64,000 nucleotides of DNA, from assembly GCF_947241125.1 (NCBI RefSeq), contig NZ_OX365700.1, positions 4,622,461-4,686,460 on the forward strand, in the 5' to 3' direction. The notes below the pieces were generated by a model. It made no database searches. It had not been told where the DNA came from and was given only the letters and a program-made list of their open reading frames with translations. Below, piece after piece: positions 52,099 to 61,502 of this stretch (within the stretch, counting starts at the first letter, position 1; every line of letters begins with the position of its first letter). Both the position numbers and the translations under genes were made by a program. This DNA comes from Nitrospira tepida (GTDB lineage Bacteria; Nitrospirota; Nitrospiria; Nitrospirales; Nitrospiraceae).

Positions 52099-52269
52099 AT
52101 GACCTGTCGCAAATGCCAAGGATTCATGGTGGAGGAGTGGCGGCCTGATTTTTCTCCAGAGACGTATATCTCCCGTTGTATCAATTGTGGCTTGATTGAG
52201 GATGCGCTGATCACCCAGAACCGCTTGCTCCAGGAACAGGGGAAAGAACCGGTCGGGAAGGCGGCATGA
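52099..52269 (+). CDS. Zinc-ribbon microprotein (56 aa)
   Basis: AGGAGG lies six bases before ATG 52099, deciding the start over the in-frame ATG at 52075. MTCRKCQGFMVEEWRPDFSP and ISRCINCGLIEDALI give two CxxC knuckles spaced by 28 residues. It is cytoplasmic, of unknown function; several similar tiny proteins occur in this window. Confidence 0.75.
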   Translation: MTCRKCQGFMVEEWRPDFSPETYISRCINCGLIEDALITQNRLLQEQGKEPVGKAA

Positions 52270-52359
52270 TCATCCGTTTCGGTTCCGCCGTTCCGCTTCG
52301 GAAGACATGCGGGGAAGAAGACCGTGGTGATGATCAAACTGTGGGCGTCGCGCGCGAGG

Positions 52360-53133
52360 TTAGATCGAAAACTCCGCCCAGAGAAACGTATGATCTGATG
52401 GATCTTTCGCTCGCCTCGGCCCGACGTCCACCTCTACTGCTCGACAGCGCTCGGCCAAGGGTTTGGTTGTCAGGATGTGATCGATCCTCCATCCTTTGTT
52501 TGCTTCCAGTGAACTCGGTGCCCGATAGTCCCAAAAGGTATACTGTCTGACATCCGGGTGCAGTTTACAAAAGACATCCTCAAATCCCCATCCGACCGTA
52601 TCCTCATACGCTTTCCGCGCCGCTTCGTGGTAGCAAACATGTTTCAGGTGTTTCTCCGGGCTGTGGACGTCGATCGGCCTCGGGGCGACGTTCATGTCCC
52701 CGCACCAGACGGCCGGTTGGTCGGGCGAGAGGTGTCTGTCGAAATAGTTCCGGAGCCGCGCATACCACATCAGCTTATATTGATATTTGGGTGAATCGAT
52801 TTCGAACCCCTGGGGTACGTAGGTATTCACGATCGGCAGCCCCGCAATGACGACGCGCACCAGGCGTGAGTCGTCCCTCTCCTCCCCTTCATCGAACCCA
52901 TAGAACACCTGCTCCGGCTTCGCGCGGCTCAGGACCGCCACCCCGTTGTAAGACTTCATGCCACGGAATGTGACGTGGTACCCTGTCGACTCAAACGCCA
53001 ACAAGGGAAACTCGGAATCCTGAACCTTGGTCTCCTGCAGACACAGGACATCCGGGCGATGGGCCTCCAGCCAGGCCAGCACGATCGGCAGCCGCTTTCT
53101 GAGGGAATTGACGTTGAACGTGGCGATCTTCAT
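52360..53133 (-). CDS. xthA: Exodeoxyribonuclease III (AP endonuclease)
   Basis: 257 aa. MKIATFNVNSLRKRLPIVLA, DVLCLQETKVQD, IVNTYVPQGFEIDSPKYQYK, WCGDMNVAPRPIDVHSPEKH and GWRIDHILTT ending DPSDHTFLWAEF are the complete Xth catalytic set. It repairs abasic sites and degrades 3' ends of DNA. Its downstream neighbour on the other strand is a zinc-ribbon gene; the two converge. Confidence 0.95.
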   Translation of the reverse strand: MKIATFNVNSLRKRLPIVLAWLEAHRPDVLCLQETKVQDSEFPLLAFESTGYHVTFRGMKSYNGVAVLSRAKPEQVFYGFDEGEERDDSRLVRVVIAGLPIVNTYVPQGFEIDSPKYQYKLMWYARLRNYFDRHLSPDQPAVWCGDMNVAPRPIDVHSPEKHLKHVCYHEAARKAYEDTVGWGFEDVFCKLHPDVRQYTFWDYRAPSSLEANKGWRIDHILTTKPLAERCRAVEVDVGPRRAKDPSDHTFLWAEFSI

Positions 53134-53175
53134 GACCCGATGACCCTCTTCTTCCCCGCCCTAGCGTCGGCAGGA

Positions 53176-54027
53176 TTATGATCCTGTCGCCCCCTTGAAT
53201 CGCCCGTCGCTCATCGCCGTTAAATAACGGCGCAGAATCGCCTGCTCGGTTCGGGCGCGGCCGCGCACCGGAACCGGGAATCGCAGCACCAGATTGATCC
53301 GCCCCGGCTGGTCGAGCTGGAGCGTCACCTTGGGCTCCGGATTGGGCGCTTCCAAGAGATTCCGCTCCTCCAGGTCATGGAGGTACTGGGCGGCACCTTG
53401 AATATAGTCCGCACATTCCGTCTGGGCGGCTTCCAGCAGGACCCGTTCGGCCCGCCGCCAATCATCCTCCGCCGCCAGGGGGACGACCGTCACGTGGAAC
53501 ACGTAATCCTTAGAGAACGTTTCGTTTACGAGCGGGGTGGTGAAGAACAGGCTGTTCGGGAGCACCACGACCCGACCCGTTGTCAGGTGCGAGGACTGGC
53601 CGGGACCGATCTCAAGGAGCGTGGTCGCGAACAGATCATGATCCAGGACGATTCCGCGATGGTTGCTGATCTGAATGCGGTCGCCGATGGAGAAAAACCG
53701 CGCGCCCGCCCGCAAAGCCGCTCCGCTCATGCAGAGGATCAATTCCTTCGTTGCCAGCACCAGCGCCGCGGCGAGCGCGATCAACGACACCGCGAAGGCC
53801 TGGAGTTCGTGAGCCCAAATCGAGACCAACCCCGCCGCGAAGACGAACACCATGCCGTTCCGAATGTTGATGATCCATCGGCGGCGTTCCTCGACGGTCA
53901 AGCCCTTCTGGCTGCTCACCCATCGCACCAGCAGGGCTCGGAGGACCAGCACCCCCAGAAGCAGCGTCAGCGATTTCACGCCATCGACGAACAGCGAGCT
54001 GTCGAGAGAGGGAAGCCAGGCCGTCAT
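53176..54027 (-). CDS. MscS-family mechanosensitive channel
   Basis: 283 aa with three N-terminal membrane helices (SLTLLLGVLVLRALLV, NIRNGMVFVFAAGLVSIWA, FAVSLIALAAALVLATKELI). The beta domain shows FFSIGDRIQISNHRGIVLDH and VVVLPNSLFFTTPLVN, the MscS pattern (usually NG/E in place of HRG). A C-terminal alpha/beta domain follows. The pore helix TM3 lacks the typical Gly/Ala ridge in part, so gating may differ. Confidence 0.88.
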   Translation of the reverse strand: MTAWLPSLDSSLFVDGVKSLTLLLGVLVLRALLVRWVSSQKGLTVEERRRWIINIRNGMVFVFAAGLVSIWAHELQAFAVSLIALAAALVLATKELILCMSGAALRAGARFFSIGDRIQISNHRGIVLDHDLFATTLLEIGPGQSSHLTTGRVVVLPNSLFFTTPLVNETFSKDYVFHVTVVPLAAEDDWRRAERVLLEAAQTECADYIQGAAQYLHDLEERNLLEAPNPEPKVTLQLDQPGRINLVLRFPVPVRGRARTEQAILRRYLTAMSDGRFKGATGS

Positions 54028-54118
54028 CGGGCCAGACCCGCCCTGTGGATGATCGGCCGAACGGAGGCGTCCCGCCGAGTGATGGCAGCGAGACGCCGGA
54101 ACGTGAGTGGGTGGGAAG

Positions 54119-54583
54119 TCACGGCGACGAAGGGGAGTTGGCGGTCTGAGTCGAAGGCACGCAGGGATGGCGTTTCCAATCCTGAAGCACCTTGTCCTTG
54201 TTGAACTTGAGCGTGTACTTCATGCAGTGGAGCCGCGGATGATCGCCGCCATCCTTTCCCTGTCCGACCACCGAGGCGGCGGTATCTTTGGCGCTGGCGG
54301 CGGTCCGGCCGAACCGGCCCCAGGGATCGATTTCATCCTCGGTCATCGCATAGCGGTAGGTCCAGACGGATTCCTCATCGAGAAACGTCGTCTTCGCGGT
54401 ATGGGGCGGCCCAAGCATCTGCTCAACCTCCGCCTGAGTCGCCTTGTTGAGACCCTTGTCGAAGTATTGGTCTCGCCAGGGCCGACTGCAGCCGGTCGTG
54501 TACACCGTCAGGACGAGCCCAATCCAGATCATCGCCAAGGCAAAATGAGACCGTCGCATGGGAGCTGTTCGGGTCTGTTCCAT
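54119..54583 (-). CDS. Lipoprotein with SmpA/OmlA-like fold
   Basis: 154 aa. A signal (FALAMIWIGLVLTVYTTGC) with lipobox is followed by FDKGLNKATQAEVEQMLGPP, the BamE-like pattern of helix then GxP turn, and VWTYRYAMTEDEI. The later part (DPWGRFGRTAASAKDTAASV) is variable and ends in a second Cys pair. Family members sit in the outer membrane; no direct role is inferred. It is 6 bp downstream of the small membrane protein gene. Confidence 0.72.
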   Translation of the reverse strand: MEQTRTAPMRRSHFALAMIWIGLVLTVYTTGCSRPWRDQYFDKGLNKATQAEVEQMLGPPHTAKTTFLDEESVWTYRYAMTEDEIDPWGRFGRTAASAKDTAASVVGQGKDGGDHPRLHCMKYTLKFNKDKVLQDWKRHPCVPSTQTANSPSSP

Positions 54584-54589
54584 GGCAGG

Positions 54590-54826
54590 CTACCGGCGAT
54601 CGGATTCCTCACGTCCCCACAAGCGCCGCGCCGTGCAGACCAGCGCATAGCCTTGGGCCAACAACCCGGTGACGATCAGGCCAAGCGAGGTGCGCAGCCA
54701 GATCGTCTCGGGATGTTCCAGACCATACATCCCTCCCACGAAGCCTCCGGCAATGGCCACGACCCCCGCCGTGCGGGCGATCAGCGCGCTGAATTTGGCC
54801 TGTTTGACCGCCTGTTCTCGATCCAC
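54590..54826 (-). CDS. Small two-helix membrane protein
   Basis: 78 aa. Two hydrophobic helices (IARTAGVVAIAGGFVGGMYG, LGLIVTGLLAQGYALVC) are separated by GLEHPETIWLRTS, with charged ends. No family is recognised. It probably shares a transcript with the lipoprotein gene that follows. Confidence 0.65.
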   Translation of the reverse strand: MDREQAVKQAKFSALIARTAGVVAIAGGFVGGMYGLEHPETIWLRTSLGLIVTGLLAQGYALVCTARRLWGREESDRR

Positions 54827-54883
54827 GATGGCTTCACGCTACACCGACTGCCTCGCCGCTGTCCATATGGCATCGACTTCGGC

Positions 54884-55633
54884 TCAACCGGATGATTTTG
54901 CCGGTTGGGGCGGCGAGAGTCCCCTCACTCGAATGCCTTGGGCGCGGGATTCAAGCGGCAGCGCCTCTTTCTCGCGCCCCATCGTCCGGAGCAGGACCGC
55001 ATAATCCTCCAGACTCTTGGCCACGTCCGGATGCATGTCGCCCAGAACCTTTTCGCGCACTGCCAGCGCGCGTCGATAGTAGGGCTCAGCATCGGCGTAC
55101 CGCCCCTGCGCCGAGTAGAGCTGGCCCAGGTTGCCAAGAGTGACAGCCACCTCCACATGGTCGGGCCCGTGGACCTTCTCTTTGATAGCCAAGGCACGCT
55201 TCAATAGCGGCTCCGCTTCGCTGAACTGCCCATGGAGGCGATGCACGACGCCCAAATTATTGAGCACGGCGGCGACGTCCGGATGGTCCTCACCGTGAAC
55301 CACCTGGTAGATGGCCAAGGCCCGTCCATAGACCGGTTCCGCCTCGACGTACCGCCGTTGGGCGGCGTAGACGTCCGCCAATTGCGAGAGTGAGACCGCA
55401 ACCCGCCGATCCTCCTGCCCGAAGGTCTCGGCCTTCTTCACGGCGGCCCGGAACTGTCGCTCGGCTTCTGTGTAGTTGCGCTGTTCAAATGCGCGCTGTC
55501 CCGCCGCCAGGGTTTCCTCCCACGACCGGCTCGTGCACGAATTCCCGAACGACCCAACCGCGAGTATCAGTGCACAGGGCAGGATGAGTTGCTTGACCGC
55601 AATCCCCGACGGAACGGTTCGGACAAATCTCAT
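54884..55633 (-). CDS. TPR-repeat lipoprotein (kinesin-light-chain type)
   Basis: 249 aa. A lipobox-like FGNSC follows the signal (LPCALILAVGSFGNSC). Then at least four 42-residue TPR units occur, of the type VAVSLSQLADVYAAQRRYVE then AEPVYGRALAIYQVVHGEDH, VAAVLNNLGVVHRLHGQFSE and so on. The longer spacing and the HPDVA motif are TPR_12 class. It is exported and likely a protein-binding scaffold. ATG 55633 overlaps the preceding dehydrogenase stop (ATGA). Confidence 0.85.
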   Translation of the reverse strand: MRFVRTVPSGIAVKQLILPCALILAVGSFGNSCTSRSWEETLAAGQRAFEQRNYTEAERQFRAAVKKAETFGQEDRRVAVSLSQLADVYAAQRRYVEAEPVYGRALAIYQVVHGEDHPDVAAVLNNLGVVHRLHGQFSEAEPLLKRALAIKEKVHGPDHVEVAVTLGNLGQLYSAQGRYADAEPYYRRALAVREKVLGDMHPDVAKSLEDYAVLLRTMGREKEALPLESRAQGIRVRGLSPPQPAKSSG

Positions 55634-57036
55634 TGTTGCGCCCGGCTCCCAACATGGTCCTCGGCCTGAAGCCTGGCCACAAGTTCTTCGGCAGGATAGG
55701 TGACGATCTCCGCCAAGGTCGGATGGTAGTGCGGGATACGTAACAGATCTTGCACAGTTCCGCGGTAATACATGACGGCCGCCAGTTCGTGAACGAGTTC
55801 CCCCGCCTCCGGTCCCACGACCTGGGCGCCGAGGAGCTGGCCGGTCCGAGGGTGGCAGAGCAGCTTGACGAATCCCTGGGTCTGGCCGGAACAGAGGGCT
55901 TTGCCGTGATCGGCAAAGGGGTACGAGGCCGCAAGGTACGGGACGCCACGCCGGCGGCATACCTTTTCACTCCATCCTACGGCCGCCACCTGCGGATCGG
56001 TAAAGATGACGTCGGAGTCAAGCCGGTTATCGATCCGTTTCGGCACGGCTGTCGGATGGGTGGCGTTGTAGCCGGCGATCTCTCCCTGCTGGATGGCAAT
56101 ATGCACGATGGGGTTCAGATCGTTGACATCGCCGACGGCAAAAATATGCGGCTGCGACGTCCGCATCTCCTCGTTCAGCATCATGCGACCATCCCTGACG
56201 GCCACTCCCGCCACCTCCAGATTCAACCCGGCGATGTTGGCCTTGCGCCCCAAGGCTTGCAGGATCAGCTCGGCGGCCACGCTTCGAACCCGACCGGCCT
56301 GTTCGAATTCGACCACCTTCTCGCCGCCTTGGCAGGTCACGCGCCTCACTTGACAGTCCAGGTGCACCTCGATGCCTTCCTGCCGAAACGCCGTTTCCAC
56401 CGTTTGTCCGACCTCGTCATCGAAATCGGACAGGAGATGGTCCCCCCTTTGCAGGATCATGACGCAGGAACCGATGCGCGCGAAGAACTGCCCGAACTCC
56501 GTGGCGACGGCGCCGCCTCCAAGGACAACCAGCGAGGCCGGCTGCTCACGGAGGTCCAAGATGCTGTCGCTGGTTTCATAGCCCGCTTCCTTCAACCCTG
56601 GAATGGGGACGTCGCAGGGGATCGACCCGGTCGCGACGATGAACGAGCGGGCCGTCAGCACGGTTTCTCCGACCAGAATTTCGTGGGGGGATGTAAACCG
56701 GGCGCGCGCTTGGTAGAGCGTAAAGCGTGGATCCTTCAGCGCCTTGATCCTGTCCTCCGCAAATTCTTGGACCAGGCGATTTTTTCGATCGACAATGGCG
56801 CTCAAGTCCGCGCGCACCGGGACCGGCTCTAATCCGAATTCCTTGGCTCGCTTCATCAGCGCGGCGATCTCCGCCGAGCGCAAGATCGCCTTGCTGGGCA
56901 TGCAGCCCCGCAGGATACAGAGCCCGCCGAGCGGACCCTGGTCGACAATCCCGACGTCGGCCCCCGCGTCGCGGGCCGTTCGCGCCGCCGCGTAGCCTGC
57001 CGATCCGCCGCCGATGACGATGACATCGTGAGTCAT
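55630..57036 (-). CDS. Dihydrolipoamide-dehydrogenase/mercuric-reductase-like flavoprotein
   Basis: 468 aa. FAD site VIVIGGGSAGYAAARTARDA, redox-active disulphide GGLCILRGCMPSK, NAD site SLVVLGGGAVATEFGQFFAR, FAD site II QPHIFAVGDVND, and the C-terminal partner active site IPHYHPTLAEIVTYPAEEL (His-Glu). There is no HMA domain or C-terminal Cys pair, so mercuric reduction is unlikely. It could be a lipoamide, trypanothione-type or unknown disulphide reductase. ATG 57036 is preferred over TTG 57054. Confidence 0.9.
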   Translation of the reverse strand: MTHDVIVIGGGSAGYAAARTARDAGADVGIVDQGPLGGLCILRGCMPSKAILRSAEIAALMKRAKEFGLEPVPVRADLSAIVDRKNRLVQEFAEDRIKALKDPRFTLYQARARFTSPHEILVGETVLTARSFIVATGSIPCDVPIPGLKEAGYETSDSILDLREQPASLVVLGGGAVATEFGQFFARIGSCVMILQRGDHLLSDFDDEVGQTVETAFRQEGIEVHLDCQVRRVTCQGGEKVVEFEQAGRVRSVAAELILQALGRKANIAGLNLEVAGVAVRDGRMMLNEEMRTSQPHIFAVGDVNDLNPIVHIAIQQGEIAGYNATHPTAVPKRIDNRLDSDVIFTDPQVAAVGWSEKVCRRRGVPYLAASYPFADHGKALCSGQTQGFVKLLCHPRTGQLLGAQVVGPEAGELVHELAAVMYYRGTVQDLLRIPHYHPTLAEIVTYPAEELVARLQAEDHVGSRAQQ

Positions 57037-57560
57037 GGGGTCCGTACTGCCCAAGCAGAGTGCCGCCTGCGAGGTTGCCGACGCGCCCTATTGTAGCGAA
57101 GTCGATCGCCGGTTGGCGAAGGTCTTTCCGGCCTGCGCAGGACGGGGCCACTCAACTGTCCAGGCCTCCTTTGACGTGACGTTGGCCTCCTCCAGCGAAG
57201 GAGGGTCCCGCTTCAGTATTGACAGAGCGGCCCTGGCTGGTCCCGTTTCCGACAACTGCCCGTTGTGCAGCGTCCAAGTCCCTTGCTAGAGTGTGGATGC
57301 GATGGGCAGGAGGCAGGACAATCGAGCCCGCACCAGAGGCAACAGCCGTAGGCCGGACTCCGGAACGGCCTCGCGCCTGACCTCGTATGGGCGTGATCGC
57401 TCGTCGCTTCCGTTACGGGTCTTGCGTCTCCTTCCGTTTACGATCGCGTCCGTCATGCTCCTCCCCTGGAATCTCCCGTAATCCGGCAAATGCCGTCCTC
57501 CTGCCCGGGAGGCGTCACCCATCGGGTATACTAAGAGCCATGCCGGGAGGATCGACCCCC
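57037..57560. other. 524-bp intergenic stretch, one doubtful small ORF
   Basis: No recognised gene. TTGACA (near 57217) and TATACT (about 57527) occur but not at promoter spacing from each other. A doubtful minus-strand ORF at 57286-57456 is listed separately. Confidence 0.5.
57286..57456 (-). CDS. Possible small basic protein (56 aa), doubtful
   Basis: A GGGGAGGAGC directly precedes ATG 57456, a good ribosome-binding site. MTDAIVNGRRRKTRNGSDER is Arg-rich and ends with a short hydrophobic stretch (RLSCLLPIASTL). No similarity to any family is recalled, so it could be chance. Confidence 0.25.
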   Translation of the reverse strand: MTDAIVNGRRRKTRNGSDERSRPYEVRREAVPESGLRLLPLVRARLSCLLPIASTL

Positions 57561-57779
57561 ATGACCACCGTGCGACCGGGCCGATATCGCCATTACAAGG
57601 GAAAGGAGTATCGCGTCATCGCCTGTGCGAAACACAGCGAAACGGACGAAGAATTGGTGGTCTATCGGGCGTTATACGGAAATTTCGACCTGTGGGTGAG
57701 GCCCAAGACCCTGTTTGTAGAGACGGTCACGGTCAACGGCAAGACGGTGCCTCGATTTACCTATCTCGGAGCGCACTGA
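57561..57779 (+). CDS. DUF1653-family protein
   Basis: 72 aa from ATG 57561, preceded by GGAGG ten bases earlier (57540 is an in-frame alternative). GRYRHYKGKEYRVIACAKHS then ETDEELVVYRALYG and LWVRPKTLFVETV are the full DUF1653 pattern, an SH3-like small domain of unknown role. Its stop lies within the 3' end of the opposing MEKHLA gene. Confidence 0.88.
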   Translation: MTTVRPGRYRHYKGKEYRVIACAKHSETDEELVVYRALYGNFDLWVRPKTLFVETVTVNGKTVPRFTYLGAH

Positions 57780-58264
57780 CCCCCATCCAGAAACGTCCAG
57801 GTCACAAACGTGGCGGCCTGCCCCTGCCGCCGTCTCTGTGGATCATGCACATTCCACACGGTCGCGCCCTCGACCAGAAATCGACGCCCGGTCCGCGAGA
57901 TGCGGATGCCGCGGTAATCGTCGATATAGCCCTGGCCCGCGGCCCGCATCAGCATCCGTTCCCGCTCAGCCTGGTTGACCGGTTCCGCCGTCAGGCGCGA
58001 AGGGGTGCGGGTAAGTTCCGCCCACGTCACCTCCCACAGGTTCAAGGCTTGTTGGTTCCCATAATTCAGGATCGGATCCTCTTCCATTCCATGTGAGACG
58101 ACGACCAATGGAGCGGAAAAGAGGGCTGACGCCTGGGCTGCTGCCGACCCTTCCCGAGGGAGCAATTCCCTTCCGGTCCAGTCCCGAAAACTGTCCAGCA
58201 ACCATTGCGCCCACCTGACCAAGCCGGGCTCTAACCAAGGGGTCTGCGTTGACTGTGTATCCAT
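57761..58264 (-). CDS. MEKHLA-domain protein
   Basis: 167 aa. LVRWAQWLLDSFRDWTGREL, FSAPLVVVSHGMEEDPILNY and LNLWEVTWAELTRTPSRLTA then EPVNQAERERMLMRAAGQGY with GIRISRTGRRFLVEGATVWN are the MEKHLA/PAS-like domain found in plants and bacteria. It may sense a small molecule; no partner domain is attached. Confidence 0.85.
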   Translation of the reverse strand: MDTQSTQTPWLEPGLVRWAQWLLDSFRDWTGRELLPREGSAAAQASALFSAPLVVVSHGMEEDPILNYGNQQALNLWEVTWAELTRTPSRLTAEPVNQAERERMLMRAAGQGYIDDYRGIRISRTGRRFLVEGATVWNVHDPQRRRQGQAATFVTWTFLDGGQCAPR

Positions 58265-58337
58265 CTCGCCGGGCCTCGGAACAGGACTCGCTGCCTGCCC
58301 GGCCTAGTTAGCATGGATCAGGGCTGGGGCTCAATCG

Positions 58338-58946
58338 TCAACGGCGAGAGGGCTTGCGCAGGTAGCGGATGAACAACGGTTCTCCATTCCTGCCCATGAG
58401 GGTCATCACAAGGTCGCCGGTTCCCACGGACACTGGATGGTTTGGATTCTGTCGGTCTGAAGTGATCGTGAGGCATTGCCAGGTCTCTGCGGCGGCCCCT
58501 GGCCCGCTCGATTTCACCATGACCAACCCGGGATAGTCGGGGTCCATCTCGTATCGAAGGACCGACGGGACCTTGCCAAGGATGTGGCCAGGCGACTCGA
58601 TGAAGGCCTTGGGCGAGTGTGCCGATTTCATCGACCCATCGATAGAGAATTGAAAGAGTTGATGAGGATAGAGGTAGGGAGCTGTCGGGTCTTTGGCACG
58701 AAACCTGGCGCTGTAGGTCACCAACTGCCAGGTGCCTAGCAGATCCATCCTCCGGCAGGAACGGGTCGCGGAAGAGTCGATCTCCAGCGAGGCCGCGATT
58801 GAAGGGAGCGGCATCGCTTTCGATGAGAGGTCTCCCGCCCAACTAAACCGGCCCATGGTATCGAGACTCAGGAACCCAAGGCAGGCAACAAGGAAGGTCC
58901 AAGAAATGATTCGATGTCCGGAGAGAGGATGACTCCTGCCCATCAT
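58338..58946 (-). CDS. Secreted protein of unknown function
   Basis: 202 aa from ATG 58946 (58943 is equivalent). The signal segment IISWTFLVACLGFLSLDTMG is followed by a mature part with DLLGTWQLVTYSARFRAKDP, resembling the lipocalin-like GxW start, then IDGSMKSAHSP and VSVGTGDLVMTLMGRNGEPL. It could be a lipocalin-type beta barrel; the evidence is thin. Single gene, start uncertain. Confidence 0.6.
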   Translation of the reverse strand: MMGRSHPLSGHRIISWTFLVACLGFLSLDTMGRFSWAGDLSSKAMPLPSIAASLEIDSSATRSCRRMDLLGTWQLVTYSARFRAKDPTAPYLYPHQLFQFSIDGSMKSAHSPKAFIESPGHILGKVPSVLRYEMDPDYPGLVMVKSSGPGAAAETWQCLTITSDRQNPNHPVSVGTGDLVMTLMGRNGEPLFIRYLRKPSRR

Positions 58947-59004
58947 TCGCGTGAACCTGTGATCGCCATGATGAATCGGCCGGCCAGTGGAGCGGAGCGG
59001 CAAC

Positions 59005-59232
59005 TCACTCGTTCTTGTCGTGGTGCTCATCGGCTTGCCTGGTTCGCTTCCGGGTCGAGGCCGCCTGCCGATCCTCGATCATCCGGCATTCGCAAAAGGA
59101 GACCTGGCGAGCATCCGCCTTAATCGACACGATCATCGAACCACAGTGGGGGCAGCCCAGCGGGTCGGACTGGCGCCAGATAGTCCAGCGCGGAATTCTG
59201 ATGCGCTCGGCATCGACCGGTCGTGATTTCAT
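59005..59232 (-). CDS. Zinc-ribbon-like small protein (75 aa)
   Basis: From ATG 59232. [20 protein letters not shown] then [13 protein letters not shown] and [12 protein letters not shown] gives CxxC and CxC metal ligands. The C-terminus is basic and His-rich ([14 protein letters not shown]). It is divergent from leuC and probably uses the same intergenic promoter region in the other direction. Confidence 0.6.
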   Translation of the reverse strand: MKSRPVDAERIRIPRWTIWRQSDPLGCPHCGSMIVSIKADARQVSFCECRMIEDRQAASTRKRTRQADEHHDKNE

Positions 59233-59292
59233 ACCTGCTCTTTCGGTTTCCTGCGCCCGACACTTGAAGGGATGGTCCCGGGCAGATGCCTC

Positions 59293-59323
59293 TTGCCTCG
59301 CCGGCACGCGACACATGTATAAT
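59293..59323 (+). promoter_or_regulatory. Probable promoter of leuCD
   Basis: TATAAT at 59318-59323 is a perfect -10 box. TTGCCT at 59293-59298 is a -35 candidate with a long 19-bp spacer. The start of transcription would be about 50 bp before leuC. No leader peptide or T-box-like structure was noticed. Confidence 0.5.
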
Positions 59324-59380
59324 GCTTGGCCTAAGTGTAGCACGCTCATCATCACGTCAAGACGGATCCGAGGATTTTCG

Positions 59381-60802
59381 ATGGCCGGCCAGACCATGTT
59401 CGAAAAAATCTGGAATGCCCATGTGGTTCGCGAGGAACCGGACGGGACGACGCTCCTCTACATCGACCGCCATCTTGTGCATGAAGTGACCTCACCCCAG
59501 GCATTTGAAGGCCTCAAGCTGGCGGGCCGTAAGCCTCGGCGGCCCGGGTCGGTGCTGGCCGTGCCCGATCACAATGTTCCGACGACCGACCGTCGCCTGG
59601 GTATCGCGGACCCCATCAGCGCCAAGCAGATTGCGACGCTTGAAGAGAACTGCCGCGATTTCGGCATCACCCTCTACAAGATGAGCGATCCCCGCCAAGG
59701 GATCGTCCACGTGATCGGGCCGGAGCAGGGCTTCACCTTGCCGGGGATGACCATCGTCTGCGGCGACTCCCATACGTCGACGCACGGAGCCTTCGGAGCG
59801 CTGGCGTTCGGCATCGGCACGAGCGAGGTTGAGCACGTGCTCGCCACCCAATGTCTTATCCAGAAACGGCCCAAGACCATGGAGGTACGGGTCGAGGGGG
59901 AGTTGTCGCGGCACTGCTCAGCCAAGGACATCGTTCTGGCCATCATCGGCAAGATCGGCACGGCCGGGGGCACAGGTTACGTGATCGAATACACCGGAGC
60001 GGCCATTCGCGCCCTCACAATGGAAGGCCGGATGACCCTCTGCAACATGTCGATCGAAGCCGGTGCGCGGGCCGGGCTCGTGGCTCCGGACGACCGGACC
60101 ATGGAATATCTCAGAGGACGTCCCCTCGCCCCTAAGGGAGACCTCTTTGAACGGGCCCAGCGAGCCTGGATGGACCTGCCCTCGGACCCCGAGGCCACAT
60201 TCGACCGTCAGGTTCACCTGCGGGCCGAGGAGATTGCTCCTCAGATCACATGGGGCACAAGCCCCGGCATGGTGGCGGGCGTGGATGCGAAGGTGCCGGA
60301 CCCTCGCGATATGCCGGACGAGAAATCGCGGGCCTCGACCGAACGGGCGCTGGAATACATGGGACTCACACCCGGCACTCCGTTTTCCGAGATCGCAATC
60401 GACCGGGTGTTTATCGGCTCATGCACGAACTCACGGATCGAGGACCTGCGCCTGGCCGCGCAATACGCCAAGGGCAAGCAGGTGGCCAAGACCGTGCGCG
60501 CGATGGTGGTGCCGGGGTCCGGTTTGGTCAAACAACAGGCCGAGGACGAGGGATTGGACCGGATCTTCAAGGAGGCGGGATTCGAATGGAGGGAGCCGGG
60601 CTGCAGCATGTGCCTGGCGATGAATGCGGACGTGCTTCAGCCGGGTGAGCGCTGCGCCTCCACCAGCAACCGAAACTTCGAAGGCCGTCAAGGCGCCGGC
60701 GGCCGGACGCACCTCGTGTCCCCGGCCATGGCCGTAGCGGCGGCGGTGGAAGGCCATTTCGTGGACATTCGTTATTGGCCGTCGTCACCGATGAGGAATT
60801 GA
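59381..60802 (+). CDS. leuC: 3-isopropylmalate dehydratase, large subunit
   Basis: 473 aa aconitase-family enzyme. It starts [20 protein letters not shown] after [36 protein letters not shown] then [11 protein letters not shown], and the [4Fe-4S] cysteines in [12 protein letters not shown] (about 347) and CSMCLAMN (about 408 and 411) are all present. It isomerises 2- to 3-isopropylmalate in leucine synthesis together with LeuD. Confidence 0.97.
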   Translation: MAGQTMFEKIWNAHVVREEPDGTTLLYIDRHLVHEVTSPQAFEGLKLAGRKPRRPGSVLAVPDHNVPTTDRRLGIADPISAKQIATLEENCRDFGITLYKMSDPRQGIVHVIGPEQGFTLPGMTIVCGDSHTSTHGAFGALAFGIGTSEVEHVLATQCLIQKRPKTMEVRVEGELSRHCSAKDIVLAIIGKIGTAGGTGYVIEYTGAAIRALTMEGRMTLCNMSIEAGARAGLVAPDDRTMEYLRGRPLAPKGDLFERAQRAWMDLPSDPEATFDRQVHLRAEEIAPQITWGTSPGMVAGVDAKVPDPRDMPDEKSRASTERALEYMGLTPGTPFSEIAIDRVFIGSCTNSRIEDLRLAAQYAKGKQVAKTVRAMVVPGSGLVKQQAEDEGLDRIFKEAGFEWREPGCSMCLAMNADVLQPGERCASTSNRNFEGRQGAGGRTHLVSPAMAVAAAVEGHFVDIRYWPSSPMRN

Positions 60803-61419
60803 TGCAGCCCTTCACCACCCTGACAGGCTTGGTCGCCCTGCTCGATCGGGTCAATGTCGATACCGATCAGATCATCCCCAAGCAGTTTCTCAAGACCATC
60901 AAGCGGACGGGCCTCAAGGAAGGCCTGTTCTACGACTGGCGCCGCAAGGCGGACGGTTCACCCGATCCCGATTTTTTTCTGAACCAAGCGCGCTATCAGG
61001 GCGCCGCGATCCTGTTGACGCGCGACAATTTCGGTTGTGGCTCGTCCCGCGAACATGCGCCGTGGGCGCTGCTCGACCAGGGATTCCGGTGCCTGATCGC
61101 GCCCAGCTTTGCCGACATCTTCTTTAACAATTGCTTCCAGAACGGGATTCTGCCGATCGTGCTCAAGCCGGATGAGGTGCAGACACTGTTTCGGGAAGCT
61201 GCGGAGTCGCCCGGTTATCAGCTCACCGTTGATTTGGCTGCCCAGTCCGTATCGAGCCCTCGCGGCAGCCGGTTCCGGTTTGAGATCGATTCCTTTCGGA
61301 AGGACTGCCTGCTGAACGGCCTCGACGCCATCGGCCTCAGTCTCAAACATGAGCCGGCCATTGCCGCCTATGAAGCCAGGCGAAAAGCGGAAGCCCCCTG
61401 GTTGTTTCCCGACCTTTAG
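60802..61419 (+). CDS. leuD: 3-isopropylmalate dehydratase, small subunit
   Basis: 205 aa. The TGATG overlap with leuC and a GAGGA site select ATG 60802. [20 protein letters not shown] then [37 protein letters not shown] and [17 protein letters not shown] are the swivel-domain signatures. It is the bacterial LeuD of the proteobacterial length class. Confidence 0.97.
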   Translation: MQPFTTLTGLVALLDRVNVDTDQIIPKQFLKTIKRTGLKEGLFYDWRRKADGSPDPDFFLNQARYQGAAILLTRDNFGCGSSREHAPWALLDQGFRCLIAPSFADIFFNNCFQNGILPIVLKPDEVQTLFREAAESPGYQLTVDLAAQSVSSPRGSRFRFEIDSFRKDCLLNGLDAIGLSLKHEPAIAAYEARRKAEAPWLFPDL

Positions 61420-61502
61420 CACAGAATGAGACGCTGGCCTCCTCTTCATCCGATCGAGTTCGATCGAATGATTCGACGCTTCCATTGGCGACCGTCGTGT
61501 CT

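Noticed and set aside
52266-52550. ORF starting with ATGA overlap after the zinc-ribbon gene
   Set aside because: The overlap is attractive, but two thirds of the ORF is antisense to xthA and no family pattern is seen.
55630-57036. Mercuric reductase (merA) call
   Set aside because: No HMA domain, no C-terminal cysteine pair and no mer genes nearby; only the general disulphide reductase family is supported.
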